From positions 1 to 16,670 of the forward strand of contig DAWAJD010000035.1 in the NCBI GenBank assembly GCA_052289195.1: 16,670 nt of DNA, in the 5' to 3' direction. Positions 1 to 8,572 of the stretch are shown in pieces. Positions within the stretch are counted from its first letter, which is position 1, and each line of letters opens with the position of its first letter. The notes under the pieces are model-generated. The model was not told the DNA's origin and ran no database searches. It saw only the letters and a program-made list of their open reading frames with translations. The DNA comes from UBA4644 sp900555855. Its GTDB lineage: Bacteria; Bacillota; Clostridia; Oscillospirales; Butyricicoccaceae. The position numbers and the translations under genes are program-made.

Positions 1-3442
<3,442 letters not shown>

Positions 3443-3476
3443 CGGTTGCCTCACTCCATTTCTTTATTTTGGAACA

Positions 3477-3498
3477 TCCGGCGTTTGATACGCCCGGA
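3477..3498 (-). promoter_or_regulatory. hairpin in the rpoB mRNA leader
   Basis: On the minus strand TCCG-G-GCGT and ACGC-CGGA pair around the loop ATCAA, giving an 8-bp stem with one bulged G. No T-tract follows, so it is not an intrinsic terminator. It sits about 35 bases before the rpoB start codon, just outside the ribosome site. A function in leader stability or translation is possible but unproven. Confidence 0.35.
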
Positions 3499-3574
3499 TA
3501 AGTTGTCTGTTTCGCGTCCGGTGCTCTTGCCTTTTGCCGCAAAGTGCGTTATACTGAAGTTGCAAAAAGCGCGC

Positions 3575-3596
3575 ACTGTACCCATGTTGGTACAGT
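3575..3596. repeat. perfect 8-bp inverted repeat at the predicted rpoB start site
   Basis: ACTGTACC (3575-3582), a 6-base loop and GGTACAGT (3589-3596) form a perfect inverted repeat. Read on the minus strand it begins at the predicted +1 of rpoB P1, so it is either a 5'-terminal mRNA hairpin or a DNA operator overlapping the start site. Read on the plus strand it is followed by T6-A-T4 and would resemble a terminator, but no plus-strand gene ends here. Confidence 0.65.
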
Positions 3597-3601
3597 TTTT
3601 T

Positions 3602-3630
3602 ATTTTACCATGCTGTTTCAGCGAAGTCAA
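3602..3630 (-). promoter_or_regulatory. rpoB promoter P1
   Basis: On the minus strand TTGACT (3630-3625) is separated by exactly 17 bases from TAAAAT (3607-3602), a near-consensus sigma-A promoter. The predicted start is the A/C at about 3596-3595, giving an mRNA leader of roughly 150 bases before the rpoB ATG. The site explains how rpoB is expressed without the ribosomal protein genes that normally precede it. Confidence 0.8.
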
Positions 3631-3653
3631 CGATTTTTTGCTGAAATTTTCGT

Positions 3654-3720
3654 AATATCTTCCGATATTTTTCCATAGTCAAGCCTTTTTTCCTTTTTCT
3701 TTCTTATTTTTTCGTTTATT
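3654..3720 (-). promoter_or_regulatory. second upstream rpoB promoter P2 with A-rich UP-like tract
   Basis: TTGACT (3682-3677), a 17-base spacer and GATATT (3659-3654) form a weaker tandem promoter about 50 bases upstream of P1. Immediately upstream, minus strand 3720-3684 is almost pure A with scattered G, like an UP element that contacts the alpha C-terminal domain. Tandem promoters with UP elements are typical of growth-rate-controlled operons. The UP role is inference. Confidence 0.45.
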
Positions 3721-3800
3721 ATCGCTTTTTTCGAAGATATACGCCTTTGAACGGATATCGGAATGATCTGCACAAAGGGCTGGCGCTGCGGGCAGAAGGA

Positions 3801-3809
3801 TGCTATAAT
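3801..3809 (+). promoter_or_regulatory. extended -10 promoter for the activase leader
   Basis: TGC followed by TATAAT (3804-3809) is a perfect -10 with the extended TGn motif. The best -35 at 17-18 bases is weak (TGGCGC or CTGGCG at 3780-3786), as is common with extended -10 sites. Transcription would start near 3816, about 115 bases before the activase ATG. Confidence 0.6.
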
Positions 3810-3821
3810 AGCCTTGCTTTT

Positions 3822-3905
3822 ATGAAATTCCGAAAGAAACTCCTTCTTCTCACTGCGCCTGCCGGCGGGTCGTTTGCCGGCAGGCGTTTTGCTTTGAAGC
3901 TTTGA
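3822..3905 (+). other. candidate leader mini-ORF (27 codons) overlapping a terminator-like hairpin
   Basis: An ATG at 3822, only about 6 bases after the predicted transcription start, opens a 27-codon frame beginning MKFRKKLLLLTAP and ending in TGA at 3905. Codons 7-10 are four consecutive leucines (CTC CTT CTT CTC) placed just before the 11-bp hairpin at 3856-3886. The layout resembles an amino-acid attenuator, but there is no Shine-Dalgarno, so translation would have to be leaderless. It may equally be chance sequence in a short non-coding transcript. Confidence 0.2.
3856..3890 (+). terminator. terminator-like hairpin between promoter and activase gene (attenuator or short-RNA terminator)
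   Basis: CGCCTGCCGGC (3856-3866) and GCCGGCAGGCG (3876-3886) form a perfect 11-bp stem with a 9-base loop, followed by TTTTGCTTT. It lies about 40 bases after the predicted start at about 3816 and 40 bases before the activase ATG. Transcripts would either stop near 3890, giving a roughly 75-base RNA, or read through into the gene. The T-tract is short, so termination may be partial. Confidence 0.5.
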
Positions 3906-3930
3906 AGCCAACGAAAGGGGCTGCCGCACC

Positions 3931-4707
3931 ATGCAGACAGATCACACCATCGGCATCGACATTGGCTCCACCTGCGCCAAGGCCGTCGTATTGCGGCGGG
4001 ACGGCGCGCTCCTGCTGCGGCAGGTCCTGCCCACCGGCTGGAGCAGCGTCGACACGGCGGAAGCGCTCCGGCAGCTGCTGGCGGAGGCCGGCTATCCCGC
4101 CGGCGGGACCAACTGCGTTGCCACCGGCTACGGCCGGGTCTCCGTCCCCTACGCGGGCAAGGCCGTCACGGAGATCACCTGCCATGCCAAGGGCGCCTGC
4201 TTTCTGCAGCAGGCCCATGACCTTCTGGTCCTCGACATCGGCGGGCAGGACACCAAGATCATCGGCATCCGGGACGACACCGTCTGCGATTTTCTCATGA
4301 ACGACAAATGCTCCGCCGGAACGGGCCGGTTTCTGGAGATCATGGCGGCCCGGCTGGCGCTCCGCCCGGAGGAGCTTTGTGCGCTGGCCCGCCGGGGCAG
4401 CGGCGTTTCCATCAGCTCGCTCTGCACGGTGTTTGCCGAATCCGAGGTGGTGAGCCTCATCGGCCAGGGCGAGCCCCGGGAAAACATCGCCTTCGGCGTG
4501 GTGGATTCCATTGTGAAAAAGGTGGCTTCCCAGCGGCAGAAGCTGGGCGGACAGTTTTCCGCCGTCTGCCTGACCGGCGGGCTCTGCCAGTGCGACTATC
4601 TGCCGGAGGCCCTTTCCGCCGCCATCGGGCAGCCCGTGCTGACCCATCCCGACGGCCGCTTTGCCGGCGCGATCGGTGCGGCGCTCTGCGCCAGACAGCT
4701 GCGCTGA
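3931..4707 (+). CDS. ATP-dependent [4Fe-4S] activase of the HgdC/BadF family (2-hydroxyacyl-CoA dehydratase activator type)
   Basis: The 258-residue protein matches the single-domain activators ('archerases') that use ATP hydrolysis to push one low-potential electron into 2-hydroxyacyl-CoA dehydratases or related enzymes. Visible motifs are the ASKHA phosphate loop GIDIGSTCAK (8-17), LDIGGQDTK (101-109), NDKCSAGTGRFLE with Cys127, SSLCTVFAESEVVSL with Cys165, CLTGGLC (213-219) and GAIGAALC near the end. Family knowledge says one cysteine pair per subunit holds a cluster bridging the homodimer; Cys127 and Cys165 match these positions. Length is normal. The ATG at 3931 has AAAGGGG ten bases upstream. 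No dehydratase alpha/beta subunits lie nearby, so the partner is unknown. The protein is expected to be cytosolic and very oxygen-sensitive. Confidence 0.88.
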   Translation: MQTDHTIGIDIGSTCAKAVVLRRDGALLLRQVLPTGWSSVDTAEALRQLLAEAGYPAGGTNCVATGYGRVSVPYAGKAVTEITCHAKGACFLQQAHDLLVLDIGGQDTKIIGIRDDTVCDFLMNDKCSAGTGRFLEIMAARLALRPEELCALARRGSGVSISSLCTVFAESEVVSLIGQGEPRENIAFGVVDSIVKKVASQRQKLGGQFSAVCLTGGLCQCDYLPEALSAAIGQPVLTHPDGRFAGAIGAALCARQLR

Positions 4708-4728
4708 CCGGTTTTTTGCAAAAAGAAA

Positions 4729-4773
4729 AAGCCCATCTGTATGCGTTCGTCCTACAGAGGGGCTTGTTTTTTT
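4729..4773. terminator. bidirectional intrinsic terminator between the activase gene and anmK
   Basis: AAGCCC-A-TCTGTA (4729-4741) pairs with TACAGA-G-GGGCTT (4753-4765), a 13-position stem with a single A/G mismatch and an 11-base loop. On the plus strand it is followed by seven T (4767-4773). On the minus strand the stem runs into TTTTTCTTTTT, so it can end both the activase transcript and the convergent anmK transcript. Confidence 0.85.
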
Positions 4774-4813
4774 CTGTGTTTTTGCGGCTTGCTTCCGCCG
4801 GGCGTTTTTTTCG

Positions 4814-5980
4814 TCAGGCCCGGGTCAGCGCAAGGCCCACGCCGTCTCCCGGCGTGATGCTGCCCAGCACCACAGGCATGGCTGCGCCGGTGGCGGAGGG
4901 CAGGTTGCCTGGTCTGGCGCAAAGCGTCTCATAGCCCAGCACCGCGAAGGCCACGGCCTCCTTGCTGTCGCCCGGCAGACCGGCGTCCTCCGTCCGGCCC
5001 ACGAAGCTCTGGGGCAGCTCCGCCGCCAGCTGCTGCCGCAGGGCGGGATTGCGCGCTCCGCCGCCGCAGAGCAGCACCTCGTCGGGCGTCTCCGGCAAAA
5101 AGCGCCGGTAAGCGTCTGCGATGCTGCGGGCGGTAAAGGCCGTCAGCGTAGCGAGGATATCCTCCGGGGAAAGGTCCTGCATCTCCTCCAGATACCGGGC
5201 GCAGCGCTGCACGCCAAACAGCTCCCGGCCGGTGGATTTGGGCGGCCGCTGCACGAAATAAGGCTCCTCCCCCATCCATTTTTCCACCAGCGGCGCATGA
5301 ACGCGGCCTGCCAGCGCCAGTCTGCCGTCCAGATCGCAATGGAGCCGGCCCTGGGTAAGGATCTCGGCGGCCCGGTCCAGCAGCATATTGCCCGGGCCCG
5401 TGTCAAAGCCCAGCTGCGGCCCCTTTCCGCCGGCGGGCAACCAGGAAACATTGCCGATGCCGCCGATGTTCTGGACGGCGCGGCTTTTTTCCGGGTGCGT
5501 CAGCAAAAGCGCATCCACAAAGGGCACCAGCGGCGCTCCCTGCCCGCCCGCCGCCATATCCCGGCTGCGGAAATCGGAGACCACCGTGACGCCTGTGCGC
5601 TGGGCGATGACCGCCGGGCTGCCCAGCTGCAGCGTGGAGGGGACGCCCATGCCGCTCCCCGGCGGGATGTGCCAGACGGTCTGGCCGTGGGAGCCGATAA
5701 AGTCCACCTGCTCCGGCAAAAGTCCCGCGGCTGAGGCCGCTTCCAGCGCCGCGGAAGCAAAGGCCTCTCCCAGCGTGAAATTCAGCTGGCACAGCCGGTC
5801 CACCGTCGCCGTCTCCGGCCGGAAGGCACGAAAGATCTCCTCCCGCAGGGCCGGCTCCAGCCCATGGGTCGTAAAGCTCAGCAGCTGCCAGCGCAGCATG
5901 GGCGGCGCGCCCTCCAGCCGGACGCAGGCGGCGTCGATGCTGTCGGCGCTGGTGCCGCACATCAGGCCGATGCCGATCAT
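4814..5980 (-). CDS. anmK: 1,6-anhydro-N-acetylmuramic acid kinase
   Basis: AnmK opens the 1,6-anhydro ring of anhydro-MurNAc and phosphorylates it to MurNAc-6-phosphate, the entry into muropeptide recycling; MurQ would act next but is not in the window. The 388 residues show the family signature blocks: GLMCGTSADSID (5-16), GSHGQTVWH (97-104), STLQLGSPAVIA (115-126), DFRSRDMAAGGQGAPLVPF (136-154), NIGGIGNVSW (171-180), GFDTGPGN with the expected catalytic Asp193, and LLCGGGARNP (303-312). Length is normal. The start ATG overlaps the stop of the upstream serine hydrolase by ATGA, and GAGGA seven bases upstream is its Shine-Dalgarno. The two are therefore cotranscribed and probably translationally coupled. 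The kinase is cytosolic, so its anhydro-sugar must be imported or made inside the cell. Confidence 0.95.
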   Translation of the reverse strand: MIGIGLMCGTSADSIDAACVRLEGAPPMLRWQLLSFTTHGLEPALREEIFRAFRPETATVDRLCQLNFTLGEAFASAALEAASAAGLLPEQVDFIGSHGQTVWHIPPGSGMGVPSTLQLGSPAVIAQRTGVTVVSDFRSRDMAAGGQGAPLVPFVDALLLTHPEKSRAVQNIGGIGNVSWLPAGGKGPQLGFDTGPGNMLLDRAAEILTQGRLHCDLDGRLALAGRVHAPLVEKWMGEEPYFVQRPPKSTGRELFGVQRCARYLEEMQDLSPEDILATLTAFTARSIADAYRRFLPETPDEVLLCGGGARNPALRQQLAAELPQSFVGRTEDAGLPGDSKEAVAFAVLGYETLCARPGNLPSATGAAMPVVLGSITPGDGVGLALTRA

Positions 5981-7137
5981 TTCACATCCTCGGCCCGGGT
6001 GCAGGTATCTGCATGATCCACGGCAGAGATCAGCTGCTCCACGATGCCCTTCCGGCGGGCGCCCAGCGTGCGGTTTTCCCGGCCGTTATAAACATCGTTG
6101 GTCAACAGGGCGAAGCAAAGCTCCCGTTCCGGATCGCACCAGGTACAGGTCCCGGTAAAGCCCGTATGACCAAAGCTGGGCCGGGACAGCGGGAAGGAAT
6201 GGGCATCGGTATCCAGGATGCGCAGCTGCCACATGATGCCCCGCCGGTCCCAGCGGTTCATCTGGCGGAAGCGGATCATATCTCTCGCCACCGCCGGGGA
6301 GACCGGGCCGCCGGTCTTGCCCTGAATGGCTTCAAAATAGCTCTGCGTCAGCCGGGCCACCTCCTGCGCCGTGGAAAAGACGCCTGCGTGGCCTGCAACG
6401 CCGTCGAAGAAATAGGCGTTTTCATCATGGACCAGCCCGTGCATCCGGCAGCCCCGGTATTTGCAGATCTCGGTGGGAGCGGTGTTTTCCGGCTTTGCGC
6501 CCTGGCTCACCCGGCGATAGCCCGTATGCTCCAGCCCCAGCGACCCGCACACCAGCTCCTGCACCAACGCGTCCAGCGGCTTGCCGCAGCGGCGCTCCAT
6601 GGCAACGCCCATGAGGATCAGGCCAAGATCGGTATAGAGCACCGTATCGCCGGTGCGGTAGGCAAAGGGCATGGTGCAGATATAGTCCACGGCCTCCTCC
6701 GGCGTTTTGCAGCGCAGATGCAGCGGCGCCCAGCCCAGGCCGGAATTATGCACCAGCACATTGCGCCAAGTGACCACGCTGCCGTCGCAGTGGCCCAGCA
6801 GCTCGTCCGGCTGATCCTGCAGCAGCGCGTTGGCGCTGGCGCGGATCTCCTTCTCTCCCGCGAAGGCGGGGAAGCTCTTGCAGATGGGCTCGTCCAGATC
6901 AAAAACGCCCTGTCCGCAGAGGGCCATGAAGGCCGTCCCGGCAAAGAGCTTGCTCAACGACGCGATATCGTAGCAGGTGTCCTTCCGGGCAGGCAGCCCG
7001 GAGATGGGATCGGGGCTGCCATAGGCCTCCTCCTTCACCAGCTGATCATGATGAAACACGCAGAGCGTGGCGGAGGGAAAGCAGCCCTCCGCGATAAGTC
7101 CCTGAATATGCTTGTCCAAAGCAGAAAAATCCGGCAT
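5977..7137 (-). CDS. beta-lactamase-fold serine hydrolase, AmiE/YbbE- or YfeW-like (probable muropeptide amidase or peptidase)
   Basis: This 386-residue protein belongs to the class C beta-lactamase/penicillin-recognising hydrolase superfamily. The catalytic SxxK is S60-L-S-K63 (IASLSKLF), the second motif is Y168-T-D170 in place of YxN, and the third is HTG at 324-326 (FGHTGFTGT). The block VHDENAYFFDGVAGHAGVFSTA (236-257) is reminiscent of the YfeW and B. subtilis YbbE (AmiE) branch; AmiE is an N-acetylmuramoyl-L-alanine amidase in a recycling operon. I chose Met at 7137 (MPDFSALDK): it has AAAGGAA upstream, whereas the longer in-frame ATG at 7182 lies inside the promoter -10. With this start there is no signal peptide or membrane segment, so it should be cytosolic. 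Pairing with anmK supports a recycling role; exact substrate is inference. Confidence 0.82.
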   Translation of the reverse strand: MPDFSALDKHIQGLIAEGCFPSATLCVFHHDQLVKEEAYGSPDPISGLPARKDTCYDIASLSKLFAGTAFMALCGQGVFDLDEPICKSFPAFAGEKEIRASANALLQDQPDELLGHCDGSVVTWRNVLVHNSGLGWAPLHLRCKTPEEAVDYICTMPFAYRTGDTVLYTDLGLILMGVAMERRCGKPLDALVQELVCGSLGLEHTGYRRVSQGAKPENTAPTEICKYRGCRMHGLVHDENAYFFDGVAGHAGVFSTAQEVARLTQSYFEAIQGKTGGPVSPAVARDMIRFRQMNRWDRRGIMWQLRILDTDAHSFPLSRPSFGHTGFTGTCTWCDPERELCFALLTNDVYNGRENRTLGARRKGIVEQLISAVDHADTCTRAEDVK

Positions 7138-7181
7138 GATGAAGCTTCCTTTCTTGATGCTGAAATGATCAGGATGGGTCA

Positions 7182-7210
7182 ATCATAGCAGATTCCCGCG
7201 GAAACATCAA
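7182..7210 (-). promoter_or_regulatory. promoter of the serine hydrolase-anmK operon
   Basis: On the minus strand TTGATG (7210-7205), 17 bases and TATGAT (7187-7182) preceded by TGC form a good sigma-A promoter with an extended -10. Transcription would start near 7175. This rules out the ATG at 7182 as a translation start and supports the one at 7137. It lies directly after the tRNA terminator, so the operon is independent of the tRNA. Confidence 0.7.
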
Positions 7211-7232
7211 TGCTGTTTCCGCAAGAAAACGC

Positions 7233-7261
7233 AAAAACACCCTTACGAAACCGTAAGGGTG
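7233..7261 (-). terminator. intrinsic terminator of tRNA-Leu
   Basis: On the minus strand CACCCTTACG and CGTAAGGGTG form a perfect 10-bp stem with the loop GTTT, followed by TTTTTGCGTTTTC. It begins six bases after the encoded CCA end of the tRNA. Confidence 0.9.
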
Positions 7262-7266
7262 CTGTT

Positions 7267-7353
7267 TGGTGCGGATGAAGGGACTTGAACCCCCATGAAA
7301 TTGCTTTCACATGGACCTGAACCATGCGCGTCTGCCAATTCCGCCACATCCGC
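7267..7353 (-). tRNA. tRNA-Leu, anticodon CAG
   Basis: The minus strand folds as a class II tRNA of 87 bases including an encoded CCA. The acceptor stem pairs GCGGATG with CATCCGC, followed by A and CCA. The A-box region reads TGGCGGAATTGGCAGACGC. The anticodon stem CATGG/CCATG holds the loop TTCAGGT, giving anticodon CAG for CUG codons. A long variable arm (TGAAAGCAATTTCA) is typical of leucine tRNAs, and the T loop is TTCAAGT. CUG is heavily used by the neighbouring genes. Confidence 0.97.
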
Positions 7354-7366
7354 GACTGCAAGAGTT

Positions 7367-7395
7367 ATCTTACATCAGCAGCGCGGAAAAGTCAA
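7367..7395 (-). promoter_or_regulatory. promoter of tRNA-Leu
   Basis: On the minus strand TTGACT (7395-7390), 17 bases and TAAGAT (7372-7367) make a strong sigma-A promoter. Start is expected near 7360, leaving a short 5' leader of about seven bases before the mature tRNA end for RNase P removal. Confidence 0.85.
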
Positions 7396-7398
7396 GCA

Positions 7399-7429
7399 TT
7401 TTTTCCGAAAAAACGGGAAAATTAATTTT
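7399..7429. repeat. two AT-rich palindromes between divergent promoters
   Basis: TTTTTTC-C-GAAAAAA (7399-7413) is a perfect 7+1+7 inverted repeat and AAAATTAATTTT (7418-7429) is a perfect 12-base palindrome. Both lie in the 44 bases between the -35 boxes of the tRNA and Rrf2 promoters. They may be operators, UP elements or simple low-complexity sequence. Confidence 0.4.
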
Positions 7430-7439
7430 TCAAAACCCA

Positions 7440-7468
7440 TTGACAACCGCGTTGATTGATTGTATACT
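7440..7468 (+). promoter_or_regulatory. promoter of the Rrf2-rubrerythrin operon
   Basis: A consensus TTGACA (7440-7445), a 17-base spacer and TATACT (7463-7468) precede the regulator gene. Transcription should start near 7475, with AGAGGGGG as ribosome site before the ATG at 7499. A weak CAAC-N3-GTTG repeat (7444-7454) overlaps the -35 and spacer and might be an operator. Confidence 0.88.
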
Positions 7469-7498
7469 AAAACCGTAAACAAAAGAGGGGGCTTTCCA

Positions 7499-7903
7499 AT
7501 GCGCATCACCCACGAGGCCGACTATGCGGTCCGAATCGTCTACACGCTCATGCAGGCAGAGCAGCCGCCCGTTGCGGCCAGCAGGCTGGCGGAGCAGTCC
7601 GGCGTGACGCTGCGCTTCACGCTGAAGATCCTGCGGAAGCTGGCCGGCTCCGGTATCGTCTGCGCCCAGAAGGGCGCCAGCGGCGGCTATTCCCTGGCCA
7701 TGGATCCCCGGGATATTTCTCTCGGCCTTATCATCGAGAGCATCGACGGGCCCTTTGAGCTGAACCACTGTCTCAACGAGGAATACGACTGCACCCGGGT
7801 GAAGGACAAGCGCGTCTGTCAGTTCCATCATATTTTCGACGAGTTGAACGCAAAGCTCAAAAAGGAGCTTTACGATATCAAAATGGATTCTTTCAAAAAA
7901 TAA
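7499..7903 (+). CDS. Rrf2-family transcription regulator with three clustered cysteines
   Basis: The 134-residue protein has the standard Rrf2 opening (MRITHEADYAVRIVYTLM), a winged helix-turn-helix at about residues 25-48 (AASRLAEQSGVTLRFTLKIL) and the wing GASGGYSLAMDPRDISL (59-75). After the dimerisation helix come Cys91, Cys98 and Cys107, the place where IscR, NsrR and RirA hold an Fe-S cluster, although the spacing here (C-x6-C-x8-C) differs from IscR's. A longer frame from 7460 would include the promoter -10, so the ATG at 7499 with AGAGGGGG upstream is the real start. Rubrerythrin follows 17 bases later, pointing to a sensor of oxygen, peroxide, nitric oxide or iron status that controls its own operon. 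The ligand is not determinable from sequence. Confidence 0.92.
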   Translation: MRITHEADYAVRIVYTLMQAEQPPVAASRLAEQSGVTLRFTLKILRKLAGSGIVCAQKGASGGYSLAMDPRDISLGLIIESIDGPFELNHCLNEEYDCTRVKDKRVCQFHHIFDELNAKLKKELYDIKMDSFKK

Positions 7904-7920
7904 CATTGGAGGTAACAACG

Positions 7921-8487
7921 ATGAAAAAATGGGTATGTCCTGTGTGCGGTTATGTTCATGAAGGCGAGCAGCCCCCGGAGAAGTGTCCCCAGTGCGGCGT
8001 CCCCGGCTCCAAGTTTGTAGAGCAGAAGGCCGATATGGCCTGGGCCTCCGAGCATGTGGTGGGCGTCGGCCATCAGTTTGGCGCAGATGTCCCCGCTGAG
8101 GTCCAGCAGGAGATCATCGACGGTCTGCGCGCCAACTTCACCGGCGAATGCACCGAGGTTGGCATGTATCTGGCCATGGCCCGCGTGGCCCATCGGGAGG
8201 GCTATCCCGAGATCGGCCTGTATTGGGAAAAGGCCGCCCATGAGGAAGCGGAGCACGCCGCGAAGTTTGCCGAGCTTCTGGGCGAGGTGATCACCGATTC
8301 CACCAAGAAGAATCTGGAGCTTCGCGTGGAAGCCGAAAACGGCGCCACCGCCGGTAAGACCGATCTGGCCAAGCTCTGCAAGAAGTATAATCTGGACGCC
8401 CTGCACGATACCATCCATGAGATGGCCCGCGACGAGGCGAGACACGGCAAGGCCTTCGCCGGCCTGCTGAAGCGGTATTTCGGTTAA
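7921..8487 (+). CDS. rbr: reverse rubrerythrin (rubredoxin domain N-terminal, diiron domain C-terminal)
   Basis: This non-heme iron protein reduces hydrogen peroxide, and in some clostridia oxygen, with electrons from NAD(P)H via the rubredoxin centre; it acts in the cytosol. The 188 residues begin with a rubredoxin-like knuckle pair, CPVCGY (6-11) and CPQCG (22-26), giving Cys6, Cys9, Cys22 and Cys25. The four-helix diiron domain follows, with Glu76/Glu79, E109-A-E-H112 and E172-A-R-H175 as likely iron ligands. The domain order is inverted relative to classical rubrerythrin, as in the Clostridium revRbr proteins. The ATG at 7921 has GGAGG eight bases upstream; a TTG at 7906 in the same frame lies before the Shine-Dalgarno and is unlikely. 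It is cotranscribed with the Rrf2 gene and followed by a strong terminator. Confidence 0.95.
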   Translation: MKKWVCPVCGYVHEGEQPPEKCPQCGVPGSKFVEQKADMAWASEHVVGVGHQFGADVPAEVQQEIIDGLRANFTGECTEVGMYLAMARVAHREGYPEIGLYWEKAAHEEAEHAAKFAELLGEVITDSTKKNLELRVEAENGATAGKTDLAKLCKKYNLDALHDTIHEMARDEARHGKAFAGLLKRYFG

Positions 8488-8508
8488 GCGAAATTATCTT
8501 ATAGCATC

Positions 8509-8543
8509 AAGGGAAGCGGCTTTTGCCGCTTCCCTTTTCTTTT
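8509..8543 (+). terminator. terminator of the Rrf2-rubrerythrin operon
   Basis: AAGGGAAGCGGC (8509-8520) and GCCGCTTCCCTT (8525-8536) form a perfect 12-bp stem with loop TTTT, followed by TTCTTTT. On the minus strand the stem is not followed by a T-tract, so it is a poor terminator for the convergent anti-sigma gene. Confidence 0.92.
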
Positions 8544-8572
8544 GCTTTCTTTTGCTGTATCTGCGCGTTATT

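Larger units (their letters stand above)
3443..3930. other. divergent intergenic region between rpoB and the activase gene
   Basis: These 488 bases are much more AT-rich than the flanking genes and contain no convincing protein gene. From left to right they hold the rpoB leader with a small hairpin, a palindrome at the predicted rpoB start, two minus-strand rpoB promoters with an A-rich tract, a plus-strand extended -10 promoter at 3801-3809, a mini-ORF at 3822-3905 and a terminator-like hairpin at 3856-3890. The stretch 3721-3800 shows nothing I can name. Confidence 0.7.

Noticed and set aside
3575..3606. Plus-strand intrinsic terminator (stem plus T6-A-T4)
   Set aside because: No plus-strand gene precedes it; its position at the predicted rpoB start fits a 5' hairpin or operator better. 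An anti-rpoB antisense transcript would be needed.
6013..7188. Plus-strand open frame of 391 codons opposite the serine hydrolase
   Set aside because: It is the antisense shadow of a gene with clear catalytic motifs; no ribosome site or family resemblance.
7444..7454. CAAC-N3-GTTG inverted repeat in the Rrf2 promoter as the regulator's operator
   Set aside because: Only four base pairs per arm and no extension on either side, so it is expected by chance; mentioned only in the promoter entry.
8509..8543. Shared bidirectional terminator for rubrerythrin and the anti-sigma gene
   Set aside because: On the minus strand the stem is followed by TTGATGC, not a T-tract, so only the plus direction is supported.
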